Shown here piece by piece: positions 1 to 6,453 of a stretch of DNA of 12,076 nucleotides. Position 1 is the first letter of the stretch. Each line of letters starts with the position of its first letter. The notes beneath the pieces are model-generated. The model ran no database searches. It had not been told where the DNA came from and saw nothing but the letters and a program-made list of their open reading frames with translations. Location: assembly GCA_903930485.1 (NCBI GenBank), contig CAIYYO010000006.1:1-12076 (forward strand). The letters run 5' to 3'. This DNA is from Methanobacteriota archaeon (GTDB lineage: Archaea > Altiarchaeota > Altiarchaeia > IMC4 > QMZM01). A program made the translations under genes and the position numbers.

Positions 1-1529
1 GCATGCGTCAAAATCTCGCCGAAGTCTTCATAGTTCGCTCGGTATTTGGCGAACTCGACCATGCTGCAAAGGGACAGGCATCTTTCAGCCTCGCGGTATT
101 CCGCGCCCTGCTTTTTCAGCATCTTGACGAGCTCCGCGCCGGTCAGTTCCTCGCCCGACCCGGCCTTGTAGGAATAATACGTCCTCACGGCCTGCGAGAC
201 TTTTTCATAGGCGTCTTTCTCCCGTTTGTCGTTGTAGAGGCGCTCGGCCTCGGAGAGCATCTTTTTGGCGTCGTCGACGTAATCGTAGGGCTCCTTCTCC
301 TCAGCTACGACCTCGGGTGCGCCGGCCGTTTTCTTTTTAAAGAATTTTTTATATGAAACGTAGGATAAGACGATCAGGACGACGAGGCCGGCAATCAATA
401 GAAGCAGGTTATTGTTATCGGCCTTATTCTGCTCTACTACTTTCAGATTCTTGATAGAGCCGTTCACATAGTCCGCTGTGATGTTCTTTTCCTCGCCAGT
501 CGACTGGTTTTTATATTGGACGGTCACTTTCGTATCGTTCTGGGAAGTCTTGTTGGCAATGGCGAGGGCTTCCTGCATTCCTTGTTTTTCCATTTGTTTC
601 GCGAGGTCCTTGAATCCTGTGTCGTTCTTCAGGGCGTCTATGGCTCTTTGCTTCTCCTCGCTGGTCTCGGTCTTCATGTTTTCTATTTGGCCGCCTTTCA
701 TCTGTCCCTGTATTGAAGCGTTCCCGCCGTCCTGCTTCTGGAACGAGCGCTGGAAAGCCCCGGAATCGTTCGAGAAAGGCTGCTGCCCGGAACCCGCCGA
801 CTTGTATCCCTGGTCCTGGAGTTTCTGCTGCTCTTTCCGGAATTCTGAATTGTTCTCGAGATTCTTGTTGAACTGGTCGGTCATAGCCTGCTCTTGCTGT
901 TTTTGCTTGTCTATCTCCTGCTTTACCGCGTTCGTGTTCTGATTCATCTGGTTGTTCTGGACGCGCGACTGGGGATTATCCGGCTGCTGGCTTTGTTGCT
1001 GCTGTCCCTGCTGCTGTTGCCCCTGCTGGCCTCCTGACTGCGTTGACGAGAAAGAGGTTGACTGCATGGATACCCCTCCGCAGCTGTACACCGTGGTCAC
1101 GCCCTGGGCCTGGACCGCGGACGAGGCCGAGCCGTTCACGACGACGTCGAACGTGTTCGACTTGACCGTCTCCTCCTTGCCGGTTTCCGGGTTCGTGTAT
1201 GACACCGACGCCGCATCGAGGGTGTATTTGCCGGGCGTGTACGCCTTGACCGCAGGATAAGAGACGGCTACGACGCTTTGATTGGGCAGGGTGTACTCGA
1301 GGCACTGGATGTCCAAGCCGTCGCCCGCGAAGACGCTCTTGTCGACGATCTTTATCGGGACCTCGCGGCCGAATGGATTCGAGAATTTGAGATAGATTAC
1401 GGTATCGGCTCCGGCATTGACCTGTCCGCCGTCTATGTATTTGGTTACCTCGATGGAACTGGCCCGGCATCCGGCGGAAAAAAGCAGCAGCAGGAGAATG
1501 ATCGCAATATTCAAAGCCTTTACAGACAT
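1..1529 (-). CDS. Partial membrane protein: Ig-like ectodomain, Gln-rich linker, one helix, cytoplasmic helical domain (BatD/DUF4129-like architecture)
   Basis: The frame is open from ATG at 1529 to the left edge, giving 509 full codons, so the C-terminus is missing. Residues 1-20 are a hydrophobic signal ending FSAGC, with Cys21 a weak lipobox candidate. Residues about 25-132 read as an Ig-like beta domain. Residues 155-290 are disordered and rich in Gln, Ser and Asn, with a QQQQG core. A single helix lies at about 374-393, followed by KKFFKKK, which sets the inside. Residues 415-510 are a charged helical domain resembling the cytoplasmic ends of BatD/DUF4129 proteins. Eleven N-X-S/T sequons (for example N83, N132, N254, N302, N341, N356) all lie before the helix and none after it, which supports an exported glycosylated ectodomain. 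It follows the 284-residue gene by 28 nt with a GGGGTG ribosome site, so they are probably cotranscribed. The architecture is seen; the BatD/DUF4129 link is inferred and the function is unknown. Confidence 0.85.
   Translation of the reverse strand, partial: MSVKALNIAIILLLLLFSAGCRASSIEVTKYIDGGQVNAGADTVIYLKFSNPFGREVPIKIVDKSVFAGDGLDIQCLEYTLPNQSVVAVSYPAVKAYTPGKYTLDAASVSYTNPETGKEETVKSNTFDVVVNGSASSAVQAQGVTTVYSCGGVSMQSTSFSSTQSGGQQGQQQQGQQQQSQQPDNPQSRVQNNQMNQNTNAVKQEIDKQKQQEQAMTDQFNKNLENNSEFRKEQQKLQDQGYKSAGSGQQPFSNDSGAFQRSFQKQDGGNASIQGQMKGGQIENMKTETSEEKQRAIDALKNDTGFKDLAKQMEKQGMQEALAIANKTSQNDTKVTVQYKNQSTGEEKNITADYVNGSIKNLKVVEQNKADNNNLLLLIAGLVVLIVLSYVSYKKFFKKKTAGAPEVVAEEKEPYDYVDDAKKMLSEAERLYNDKREKDAYEKVSQAVRTYYSYKAGSGEELTGAELVKMLKKQGAEYREAERCLSLCSMVEFAKYRANYEDFGEILTH
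984..1028 (-). repeat. CAG/CAA triplet-rich tract coding a Gln-rich linker
   Basis: Read on the minus strand, this stretch is mostly CAG/CAA triplets broken by Gly or Ser codons. It codes about residues 168-182 of the partial membrane protein, in QQQQG-type units. Such triplet tracts can change length by slippage, so linker length may vary between strains. It may only be a flexible low-complexity spacer. Confidence 0.6.
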
Positions 1530-1533
1530 CGTG

Positions 1534-1539
1534 CACCCC
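1534..1539 (-). promoter_or_regulatory. Shine-Dalgarno site for the partial membrane protein gene
   Basis: On the minus strand GGGGTG stands 4 nt before the ATG at 1529, close to the archaeal anti-Shine-Dalgarno complement GGAGGTGAT. It fixes this ATG as the start and fits translation as the second gene of an operon with the upstream 284-residue gene. Confidence 0.5.
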
Positions 1540-1557
1540 TTAGCGACGCTATCCAAT

Positions 1558-2412
1558 TTAATTCAAGTGATAGAAAGCCCTTATGAATTCCGGCGACAGG
1601 ATGTCGCGGACGATGGTTGCTTCCGTATGTATGTGAGCGTCGTCGCCTTCTAGCATTATCCTCCTGCCGTCGATGATTATTTGGTTCGTATTCGAGGGCG
1701 TTAGGAATATCCCGTTGGTTATCAGGTCGCAGGACACGGTGTCGTTGGTTATGTTGAACGACTGTAGGGCGTTCTTGAACTGCTGGAGCTGGCAGTTGTC
1801 GCCGTACTGGATGTAGGGATAGATGTATATCTTGCTGGCGTTCATCTCGCTGGAATTAATCTGTCCGTCGCTGTTCGTGTCCACACGCTGAGCCTGCATG
1901 AATCCCAGGGCACCCAGTAGCTCACTATAGCCCTGACCGGCCTTGTTGCCGGTCCGGTTGTCTATGACGATGAGCATGTCTTTGTTCCTTATAGTGATGT
2001 TCTTGATGAGCATCAGGCTTGAGTCGCAGGAGATGTTTTCTCTTAGGCACATGAACGCGTGACAGGCCTGGAGGAGGTCGTCGTCGGATTCGCCCCGTAT
2101 GTAAGCATTATTCTGCTCCAGATAAATGCCCAACGGCTTACGTTCCAGATGGATCATGTAACCTTTCGGGTCGAGGGTCGATGCCCCGCGTATCTCGAAA
2201 GTGCATGTAGTCTCGGCCTTTCCTGTAGGGGTCAGCAGCCCGACTGCAGTTTTTTGCTGGATTTCTTCCAGCGGGATCGCGGAATAGACCGGGACTCCCA
2301 TGACGCTTTCGGCCTTGGCCGGCTTGCCTGTTTCGATAAAAAGATATGCGGCCCCTGCGAGCAGCAGCAGGACGAAGACGCCTGCCGCGACTTTCTTTAT
2401 TTTTTGGTCCAT
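1558..2412 (-). CDS. Signal-anchored extracellular protein with an EF-hand-type loop and six Cys, family not recognised
   Basis: The protein has 284 residues from ATG at 2412. A TTG codon lies just upstream in frame at 2415, but ATG is the better choice. Residues 8-26 form a hydrophobic anchor after KIKK, with no second helix, so the rest should lie outside the cell. Residues 178-189 (D-T-N-S-D-G-Q-I-N-S-S-E) match a canonical EF-hand calcium loop, with ligands at positions 1, 3, 5, 9 and 12 and Gly at 6; a single loop of this kind also occurs in dockerin-like extracellular proteins. Six cysteines (70, 117, 122, 129, 207, 228) could form disulfides. Seven N-X-S/T sequons (126, 138, 152, 186, 191, 220, 223) suggest N-glycosylation. 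It starts a two-gene operon with the downstream Gln-rich membrane protein. I do not recognise the family. Extracellular calcium binding is an inference from the loop. Confidence 0.85.
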   Translation of the reverse strand: MDQKIKKVAAGVFVLLLLAGAAYLFIETGKPAKAESVMGVPVYSAIPLEEIQQKTAVGLLTPTGKAETTCTFEIRGASTLDPKGYMIHLERKPLGIYLEQNNAYIRGESDDDLLQACHAFMCLRENISCDSSLMLIKNITIRNKDMLIVIDNRTGNKAGQGYSELLGALGFMQAQRVDTNSDGQINSSEMNASKIYIYPYIQYGDNCQLQQFKNALQSFNITNDTVSCDLITNGIFLTPSNTNQIIIDGRRIMLEGDDAHIHTEATIVRDILSPEFIRAFYHLN

Positions 2413-2445
2413 CAAGTTTAAACGGCTCTTAGCTCGAAAAATCCA

Positions 2446-2457
2446 TTAGATATATTA
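2446..2457 (-). promoter_or_regulatory. TATA-like element in the 54-nt divergent intergenic region
   Basis: The gap between the divergent genes starting at 2412 and 2467 holds an AT-rich core, TAGATATATTA. On the minus strand it is centred about 40 nt before the ATG, which would leave a leader of roughly 14 nt. It lies only about 15 nt before taw3, too close to be a standard TATA box for that gene, whose own element may be the A-rich CGAAAAATCC at 2435-2444. This is read from spacing only. Confidence 0.35.
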
Positions 2458-2466
2458 GATAGGTAA

Positions 2467-3057
2467 ATGGGCAATAAATTTCAGCAACAGAAAGGGGACG
2501 CTTTGAAGGGTCTCGCGGAGGCGAGAGAAAAAGGCGAAGCAGACGAAGGAATGCTCCCGCTGCTCGATCGCATAAACTCTTTGCCGGATTACTACACTAC
2601 GTCCTCATGCACTGGCAGGATAACGCTCTTCCACGATCCCGGAGGGAAGAAAGGGAGCTGCTGGTCGGGCAAATGGCACCGCGAGGTTTCCGTTGACGAG
2701 ATCCGCGAAGCCGTGAAGCATCTGCCAAAAACAGGTTCAGTCTGGTTCATGCACGAGCCGACGATAATTCACGTCGTCGCAAGGACTCTTGACGGCGCCT
2801 CGAAGCTAGTAGACCTGGCGAGGAACAACGGATACAAAAAGGTTGGGATACTATCGTACAAAGACGAAAGGATCCTGGTCGAAATATGCGGGACCGAGAG
2901 AATCGATGCGCCCGTCGCAGACCAAGGCAGGGTCCTAGTCGACGACCAATATATTTGTTATCTAACCGACCTCGCGAACAGGAAATTCAAAAAAGGGCGG
3001 GACAGGCTTAAGAGATTCGAGCAGGGATTGGGAAGGTCTTTTTCTCCAGACTTATAG
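2467..3057 (+). CDS. taw3: tRNA-Phe wybutosine-synthesis methyltransferase Taw3 (TYW3 family)
   Basis: This 196-residue protein fits the usual TYW3/Taw3 length. Visible hallmarks are SSCTGR at 46-51 (family SSCSGR), FHDP at 55-58, GSCWSGKWHR at 63-72, the W-F-M-H-E-P-x-I-I-H-V block at 93-103 and GYKKVGIL at 122-129. In the known pathway Taw3/TYW3 uses S-adenosylmethionine to N4-methylate the tricyclic wyosine base at position 37 of tRNA-Phe, after Taw1 and Taw2, which helps hold the reading frame. The basic C-terminus (KFKKGRDRLKR, about 173-183) could contact tRNA. No Shine-Dalgarno site stands before the ATG, suggesting a short or absent leader. It is followed after 37 nt by rtcB, so two RNA-maturation genes sit together. 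The family call is firm; the substrate is from family knowledge. Confidence 0.93.
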   Translation: MGNKFQQQKGDALKGLAEAREKGEADEGMLPLLDRINSLPDYYTTSSCTGRITLFHDPGGKKGSCWSGKWHREVSVDEIREAVKHLPKTGSVWFMHEPTIIHVVARTLDGASKLVDLARNNGYKKVGILSYKDERILVEICGTERIDAPVADQGRVLVDDQYICYLTDLANRKFKKGRDRLKRFEQGLGRSFSPDL

Positions 3058-3084
3058 AGGAGAGCCTTAATTTATTTAGAAAAA

Positions 3085-3088
3085 GGAG
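3085..3088 (+). promoter_or_regulatory. Shine-Dalgarno site for rtcB
   Basis: GGAG lies 6 nt before the ATG at 3095, which argues for this start rather than the ATG-like triplet four bases later. It suits translation of an internal operon gene. Confidence 0.55.
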
Positions 3089-3094
3089 TTTAGG

Positions 3095-4516
3095 ATGGAT
3101 GCCAAAGAGATACGCAAAGGGGTATGGCAGTTTCAGGAACCCGGCATGAACGTGCCTGTCAGGATCTACGCGACGGAGAAACTGTTCAGGCAGATGGAGG
3201 AAGGCGTATACAGGCAGGCAGTCAACGTCTCGAAACTTCCCGGCATACAGAAGGCCTCGATGGTGATGCCCGACGGCCACTATGGATACGGGTTCCCGAT
3301 AGGGGGCGTGGCGGCGTTCGATCCGGAAAATAAAGGAGTCGTTAGCCCGGGCGGGGTCGGATACGACATAAACTGCGGGGTACGGCTTCTGACTACGAAT
3401 CTCGGGATAGAGGACGTGAGGCCTAAACTGAGGACACTTGTAGACGATCTGTTCAGGAACGTGCCGTCAGGCGTGGGAGAAAAGTCTTCTCTAAGGGTCA
3501 GCGGAGAGGAACTTGAAAGCGTTTCCAGGATGGGCGCGCGCTGGGCGGTTGAAAAAGGCATGGGCCTGCCCGAAGACCTGAAACACATCGAGGAGAACGG
3601 CAGCATTGCTGAAGCCGCGCCTGCCCGAGTTTCGAGCAGGGCTATGGAACGGGGCAGGAGCCAGATAGGGACTCTAGGAGCCGGCAACCATTTCCTCGAA
3701 GTCCAGAAGGTGGACAAGATATTCGATGAGGCTGTTGCCGCAAAATTCGGCATAACGGAAGTGGGCCAGGTCACGGTGATGGTGCACTGCGGAAGCAGGG
3801 GGTTCGGCCACCAGATAGCAGACGACTACATAAAAGTTATGCTCTCGGCCGCGAACAAGTACGGGATAAACCTCCCGGACAAGGAACTGGCGTGCGCGCC
3901 CCTCGGCTCTAAAGAGGCGGAAGACTACCTGGGGGCGATGAGGTGTGCGGTGAATTACGCGTTCTGCAACAGGCAGGTCATCACTCACTGGATCAGGCAG
4001 ACCTTCGCGAACATCTACAAAGATCCCGAATTAAAGCTCGTCTACGACGTATGCCACAACATAGCCAAGTTCGAAGACCATTCGATCGACGGCGAGAACA
4101 GACGACTCTGCGTCCATAGGAAGGGCGCAACGAGAGCCTTCGCCGCCGGCAGGAAAGAGATACCCGACGCATACAGGGACGTCGGCCAGCCCGTGATAAT
4201 CCCCGGAAGCATGGGGACGGCATCTTACGTGCTCGTCGGAACACAGACGGCCATGGAGGAGACCTTCGGGAGCACGTGCCACGGAGCGGGCAGGGTGATG
4301 TCCCGCGAGGGCGCGATAAGGAAATTCAGCGGCTCAGACATACAGAAGAAGCTCGAGGCGAAAGGCGAAGTCATCAGGGCCACGCATCCAAAGATCCTGG
4401 CAGAGGAAGCGTCCGAAGCCTACAAAGACATAGATGAAGTCATAAGGAGCGTCGAGATTTCGGGAATAGCCAAAGCGATAGCGCGGGTAGTGCCGGTCGG
4501 GGTCGCCAAGGGGTAA
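3095..4516 (+). CDS. rtcB: tRNA-splicing RNA ligase RtcB (3'-phosphate/5'-OH, GTP-dependent)
   Basis: This is a complete 473-residue RtcB with no intein or insertion. The catalytic set known from Pyrococcus RtcB is all in place: MPDGHYGYGFPIGG at 58-71, GGVGYDINCG at 87-96 with metal ligands D91 and C94, GAGNHF at 195-200 (N198, H199), VHCGSRG with H231, CHN with H321 and N322, HRKGATRAFAAG at 341-352, the HGAGR motif whose H396 is the guanylylated residue, and the C-terminal Lys-Gly with K472 contacting GMP. RtcB joins 2',3'-cyclic-phosphate or 3'-phosphate ends to 5'-OH ends through a GMP-activated 3' end, with Mn2+. In archaea it seals tRNA exons after endonuclease cleavage. The cofactor archease is not in this window. 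It sits 37 nt after taw3 and 3 nt before a small membrane protein gene, so a shared transcript is likely. Confidence 0.98.
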   Translation: MDAKEIRKGVWQFQEPGMNVPVRIYATEKLFRQMEEGVYRQAVNVSKLPGIQKASMVMPDGHYGYGFPIGGVAAFDPENKGVVSPGGVGYDINCGVRLLTTNLGIEDVRPKLRTLVDDLFRNVPSGVGEKSSLRVSGEELESVSRMGARWAVEKGMGLPEDLKHIEENGSIAEAAPARVSSRAMERGRSQIGTLGAGNHFLEVQKVDKIFDEAVAAKFGITEVGQVTVMVHCGSRGFGHQIADDYIKVMLSAANKYGINLPDKELACAPLGSKEAEDYLGAMRCAVNYAFCNRQVITHWIRQTFANIYKDPELKLVYDVCHNIAKFEDHSIDGENRRLCVHRKGATRAFAAGRKEIPDAYRDVGQPVIIPGSMGTASYVLVGTQTAMEETFGSTCHGAGRVMSREGAIRKFSGSDIQKKLEAKGEVIRATHPKILAEEASEAYKDIDEVIRSVEISGIAKAIARVVPVGVAKG

Positions 4517-4519
4517 AAA

Positions 4520-4804
4520 ATGGAATACGAAGTGAAACGGGTTGGACTGTCAGGGGCCTTACTAGTATCCCTATTTTTCGGATCGCTTTTGGGCATTATC
4601 TACTGGGCCTGGATGATGTTTTTAGTCATTTCAGATCCCGGAGGGCTCGTATACATAGGATTCATCATGTTCTCGGTGTCGGCCGGATGCATAATCGTCG
4701 CATCATGCATCCTCGGAACGGCTGCGGCCGCGGCGTACAATTTCTTCGCAAAACACGTAACCGGCCTTGTAATCGAAATAAAAGAGGCTGGTAAGCCGTT
4801 TTAA
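4520..4804 (+). CDS. Small membrane protein, DUF3566-like, first of a tandem pair
   Basis: The protein has 94 residues: a short charged N-terminus (EYEVKRVG), a hydrophobic helix at about 11-36, a second hydrophobic span at about 42-75 long enough for one or two helices, then a short polar tail. The pattern KRVG, LGIIY and AAYN...GLVIEI is shared with the next gene and resembles the small archaeal DUF3566-type membrane proteins. No enzymatic motif is seen, and the role is unknown. It starts 3 nt after rtcB with no Shine-Dalgarno site of its own, so it is probably cotranscribed. Whether it has anything to do with RNA ligation is not shown by the sequence. Confidence 0.85.
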   Translation: MEYEVKRVGLSGALLVSLFFGSLLGIIYWAWMMFLVISDPGGLVYIGFIMFSVSAGCIIVASCILGTAAAAAYNFFAKHVTGLVIEIKEAGKPF

Positions 4805-4827
4805 GCCTTCCGAGACATAATATCTAC

Positions 4828-4834
4828 AGGTGAT
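4828..4834 (+). promoter_or_regulatory. Strong Shine-Dalgarno site for the second small membrane protein
   Basis: AGGTGAT is a perfect partial complement of the archaeal 16S rRNA 3' end and lies 6 nt before ATG 4841. It is the best ribosome-binding site in the window and supports independent initiation within the operon. Confidence 0.7.
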
Positions 4835-4840
4835 TAAAAA

Positions 4841-5164
4841 ATGAAACAGGAACTAAAAAGGGTCGGGGTCGTTTCAATGATGAAGGTATATGCTGTGATC
4901 GGATTCGTCCTCGGACTGATCTACGGAGCCATAATCTTCGTGGTGATGCTCTTGGGGGGCATGAGCGCGGCATCTCTCATCGGGGGAGATTCGGGAACCG
5001 GCGGCGGCGTGATGATGATAGTCATCGGCATCGTCATAGCGATAGCGGCAGTCATCCTGTTCACGATAATCGAGGCGATCGTGGGTGGCTTGATGGCAGT
5101 CGTCTATAACGTGATCGCGGGATCGATAGGCGGGATAGAGATAGAGCTGGTGGAGAAGAAATAG
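4841..5164 (+). CDS. Small membrane protein, DUF3566-like, second of a tandem pair
   Basis: This 107-residue paralogue of the preceding gene shares the N-terminus KxELKRVG, the LGLIYG motif in the first helix, and an ending of VVYNVIAGSIGGIEIELVEKK that matches the YN..A..GG(I/L) pattern of DUF3566-type proteins. Helices are at about 14-38 and 57-95, the latter probably two. A glycine-rich loop (GGDSGTGGG, 48-56) joins them and is absent from the first paralogue. The protein is unlikely to be an enzyme; a scaffold or membrane-organising role is possible but unproven. Its stop codon is one base away from the stop codon of the convergent gene on the other strand. Confidence 0.87.
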   Translation: MKQELKRVGVVSMMKVYAVIGFVLGLIYGAIIFVVMLLGGMSAASLIGGDSGTGGGVMMIVIGIVIAIAAVILFTIIEAIVGGLMAVVYNVIAGSIGGIEIELVEKK

Positions 5165-5165
5165 G

Positions 5166-5795
5166 TCAGAGACCTTTTTCTTTTTCCAGTTCTTCGGCCA
5201 GGGCGATAAGTTTTTCTACCTTGGTTTTAATAAAATCCTTGGTAGGATCTTTGGTTAGATAAAGAAGAACGCCTTGAAAGCCCCATTTCGGTTCACCTTT
5301 AACGGCATGGATTAGAAACCCTTTTCTTAAATAAAGATCCCCGTCACCCAAGTTCAGGATGCATGAAGCAATGTCCTGGCTCAATTTATATCTGTCAGAA
5401 ATCTCTTTAACCGGGCTAATTTTTCTAGAATATTGATTGATTTTATAGATATTGATTTTAAGGTTTTGCTGGCATGAATTATTGATATAAATGTTATAGA
5501 TAGTGTCATACCTCCTTCTAGAGTAGTCCGATGCGCTCACAGCCATCGACCTACCCGTAAATGGGTTTCCGGAGGAGAATTTTATTGAATATTTCCCATA
5601 CTGGAAAGTGTATTCCTTGGCATAGAAGACCGTCCCGAAGCTTTCTACAATGCGGCTATTGAATTCCGCAGCGATTTCGCCGTATAAAGATTTTAGCCTG
5701 GCTTCATGCTTCCGTTCATCGCGGATCATTAACAGAGGAATGATTATCATTAGCGAAAACGCTCCAGCATACACAAGTGGTAGGATCAAATTCAT
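5166..5795 (-). CDS. Unrecognised membrane-anchored protein, third gene of the CoA operon
   Basis: The protein has 209 residues from ATG. Residues 3-23 form a hydrophobic N-terminal helix followed by a basic stretch (RDERKHEARLK), which favours the bulk of the protein being cytoplasmic. The rest is a mixed alpha/beta soluble domain of about 180 residues with Tyr- and Asn-rich strands (for example YDTIYNIYINNS at 95-106), a pair GDGDLYLRKGFLI at 150-162, and a C-terminal Lys/Glu helix. I do not recognise a family or a catalytic motif. The ATG lies one base after the coaB stop, so it is almost certainly read from the coaD promoter. Its central part, about 5390-5520, is clearly more AT-rich than its neighbours, which could mean acquisition from elsewhere or weak selection. 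A link to CoA synthesis rests only on position. Confidence 0.8.
   Translation of the reverse strand: MNLILPLVYAGAFSLMIIIPLLMIRDERKHEARLKSLYGEIAAEFNSRIVESFGTVFYAKEYTFQYGKYSIKFSSGNPFTGRSMAVSASDYSRRRYDTIYNIYINNSCQQNLKINIYKINQYSRKISPVKEISDRYKLSQDIASCILNLGDGDLYLRKGFLIHAVKGEPKWGFQGVLLYLTKDPTKDFIKTKVEKLIALAEELEKEKGL
5174..5186 (+). terminator. Candidate T-rich terminator for the rtcB cluster
   Basis: CTTTTTCTTTTTC begins 10 nt after the stop codon at 5164. Archaeal RNA polymerase commonly terminates on runs of U without a hairpin, so this could end the rtcB transcript. It lies inside the convergent gene, where the same bases code the Glu/Lys-rich C-terminus, so the runs may only reflect that coding. 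Confidence 0.4.
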
Positions 5796-5796
5796 T

Positions 5797-6453
5797 TCAA
5801 ATCGCCGCTATCGGCTCTTTTTTCTTTTCTATGTGATCCCAGATCTTCCGCGCCTGCTTTCTTTTGGATGCAAGCGGGAGCTTTGCTTTGACTCGGTCCG
5901 CATCGATAATTATTATCCGGGTAGAATCGCTCCCGAACCCGTTTATTCCTATGTCGTTCGCGCAGATCAAGTCGAGGCCTTCCCGTTGCAGTTTTGAAGA
6001 GGCCCTTTTGATTAGTTCTTTTTCCGACAGGCCGTATTCGGCCTTGAAGGCGACCACGTAGAGGCCAGGAAACCTTTTCTTGGCTTCGTGCGTCAGCTTG
6101 GGATTATTCTTTAATTTTATCGAAAAGTCTTTAAGACCGGAGCCGATCTTTCCCTTTACAGGTTTGAAGGGAGTGTAGTCGGCGATAGCAGCAGCCGAGA
6201 TAAAAATGTCATAGCCTTTCCCGAGTTCCTTTAATGTTTCAGATATCATCTCTTCGGCGGTTCTGACCTTGATGACCTTGATCTTTTCTGGAAGAACGAC
6301 ATCGACCGGCCCGGAGATCACCGTAACTTGATGCTTGCGCCTCAGGCCCTCTGCCGCCAGCGCGGCCCCCATCTTCCCCGAGCTCCCGGTAGTTATGTAC
6401 CTGACCTCGTCGACGGGCTCCTGCGTCGGCCCGAGGGTGATCAAGACTTTCAT
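5797..6453 (-). CDS. coaB: Stand-alone phosphopantothenate--cysteine ligase (CoaB domain)
   Basis: The protein has 218 residues from ATG at 6453. Frame is open two codons further to a TTG, but the ATG shares its A with the coaD stop (TGATG), so coupled translation at 6453 is the better start. Recognisable CoaB elements are GPTQEPVDEVRYITT at 8-22, SSGKMG at 24-29, the SAAAIADYTP block at 86-95, GKIG at 101-104, KNNPKL at 115-120, VVAFKAE at 133-139 and ANDIGINGFGSDSTRIIII at 165-183. The enzyme joins 4'-phosphopantothenate to cysteine, using CTP or another NTP. In most bacteria and archaea it is fused to the flavin decarboxylase CoaC; here the CoaC half is absent and not nearby. Position 22 is Thr where Escherichia coli CoaB has Asn210 (ISNHSSGKMG), a residue used in the cysteine-transfer step. 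The call is firm; the activity is less certain. Confidence 0.9.
   Translation of the reverse strand: MKVLITLGPTQEPVDEVRYITTGSSGKMGAALAAEGLRRKHQVTVISGPVDVVLPEKIKVIKVRTAEEMISETLKELGKGYDIFISAAAIADYTPFKPVKGKIGSGLKDFSIKLKNNPKLTHEAKKRFPGLYVVAFKAEYGLSEKELIKRASSKLQREGLDLICANDIGINGFGSDSTRIIIIDADRVKAKLPLASKRKQARKIWDHIEKKKEPIAAI

Noticed and set aside
478..942. 154-codon plus-strand frame rich in Cys, Phe and Ser
   Set aside because: It is the complement of the Gln/Glu/Lys-rich linker of the minus-strand membrane protein; the composition is an artefact of that.
984..1028. Triplet tract as a CRISPR or VNTR array
   Set aside because: There are no spacers or fixed repeat units; it is in-frame Gln coding sequence.
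976..1536. 186-codon open frame on the minus strand
   Set aside because: It overlaps the long frame starting at ATG 1529 in another phase and encodes an Arg/Gly-rich sequence with no domain, while the overlapped frame gives a signal, sequons and a membrane helix.
3280..4282. Several minus-strand open frames inside rtcB
   Set aside because: They lie opposite a fully conserved RtcB, are Arg/Ser-rich with no recognisable domain, and look like shadows of a GC-rich coding strand.
3095..4516. Possible intein in rtcB
   Set aside because: Inteins are known in this family, but the 473-residue frame is collinear with intein-free RtcB and all catalytic motifs are continuous.
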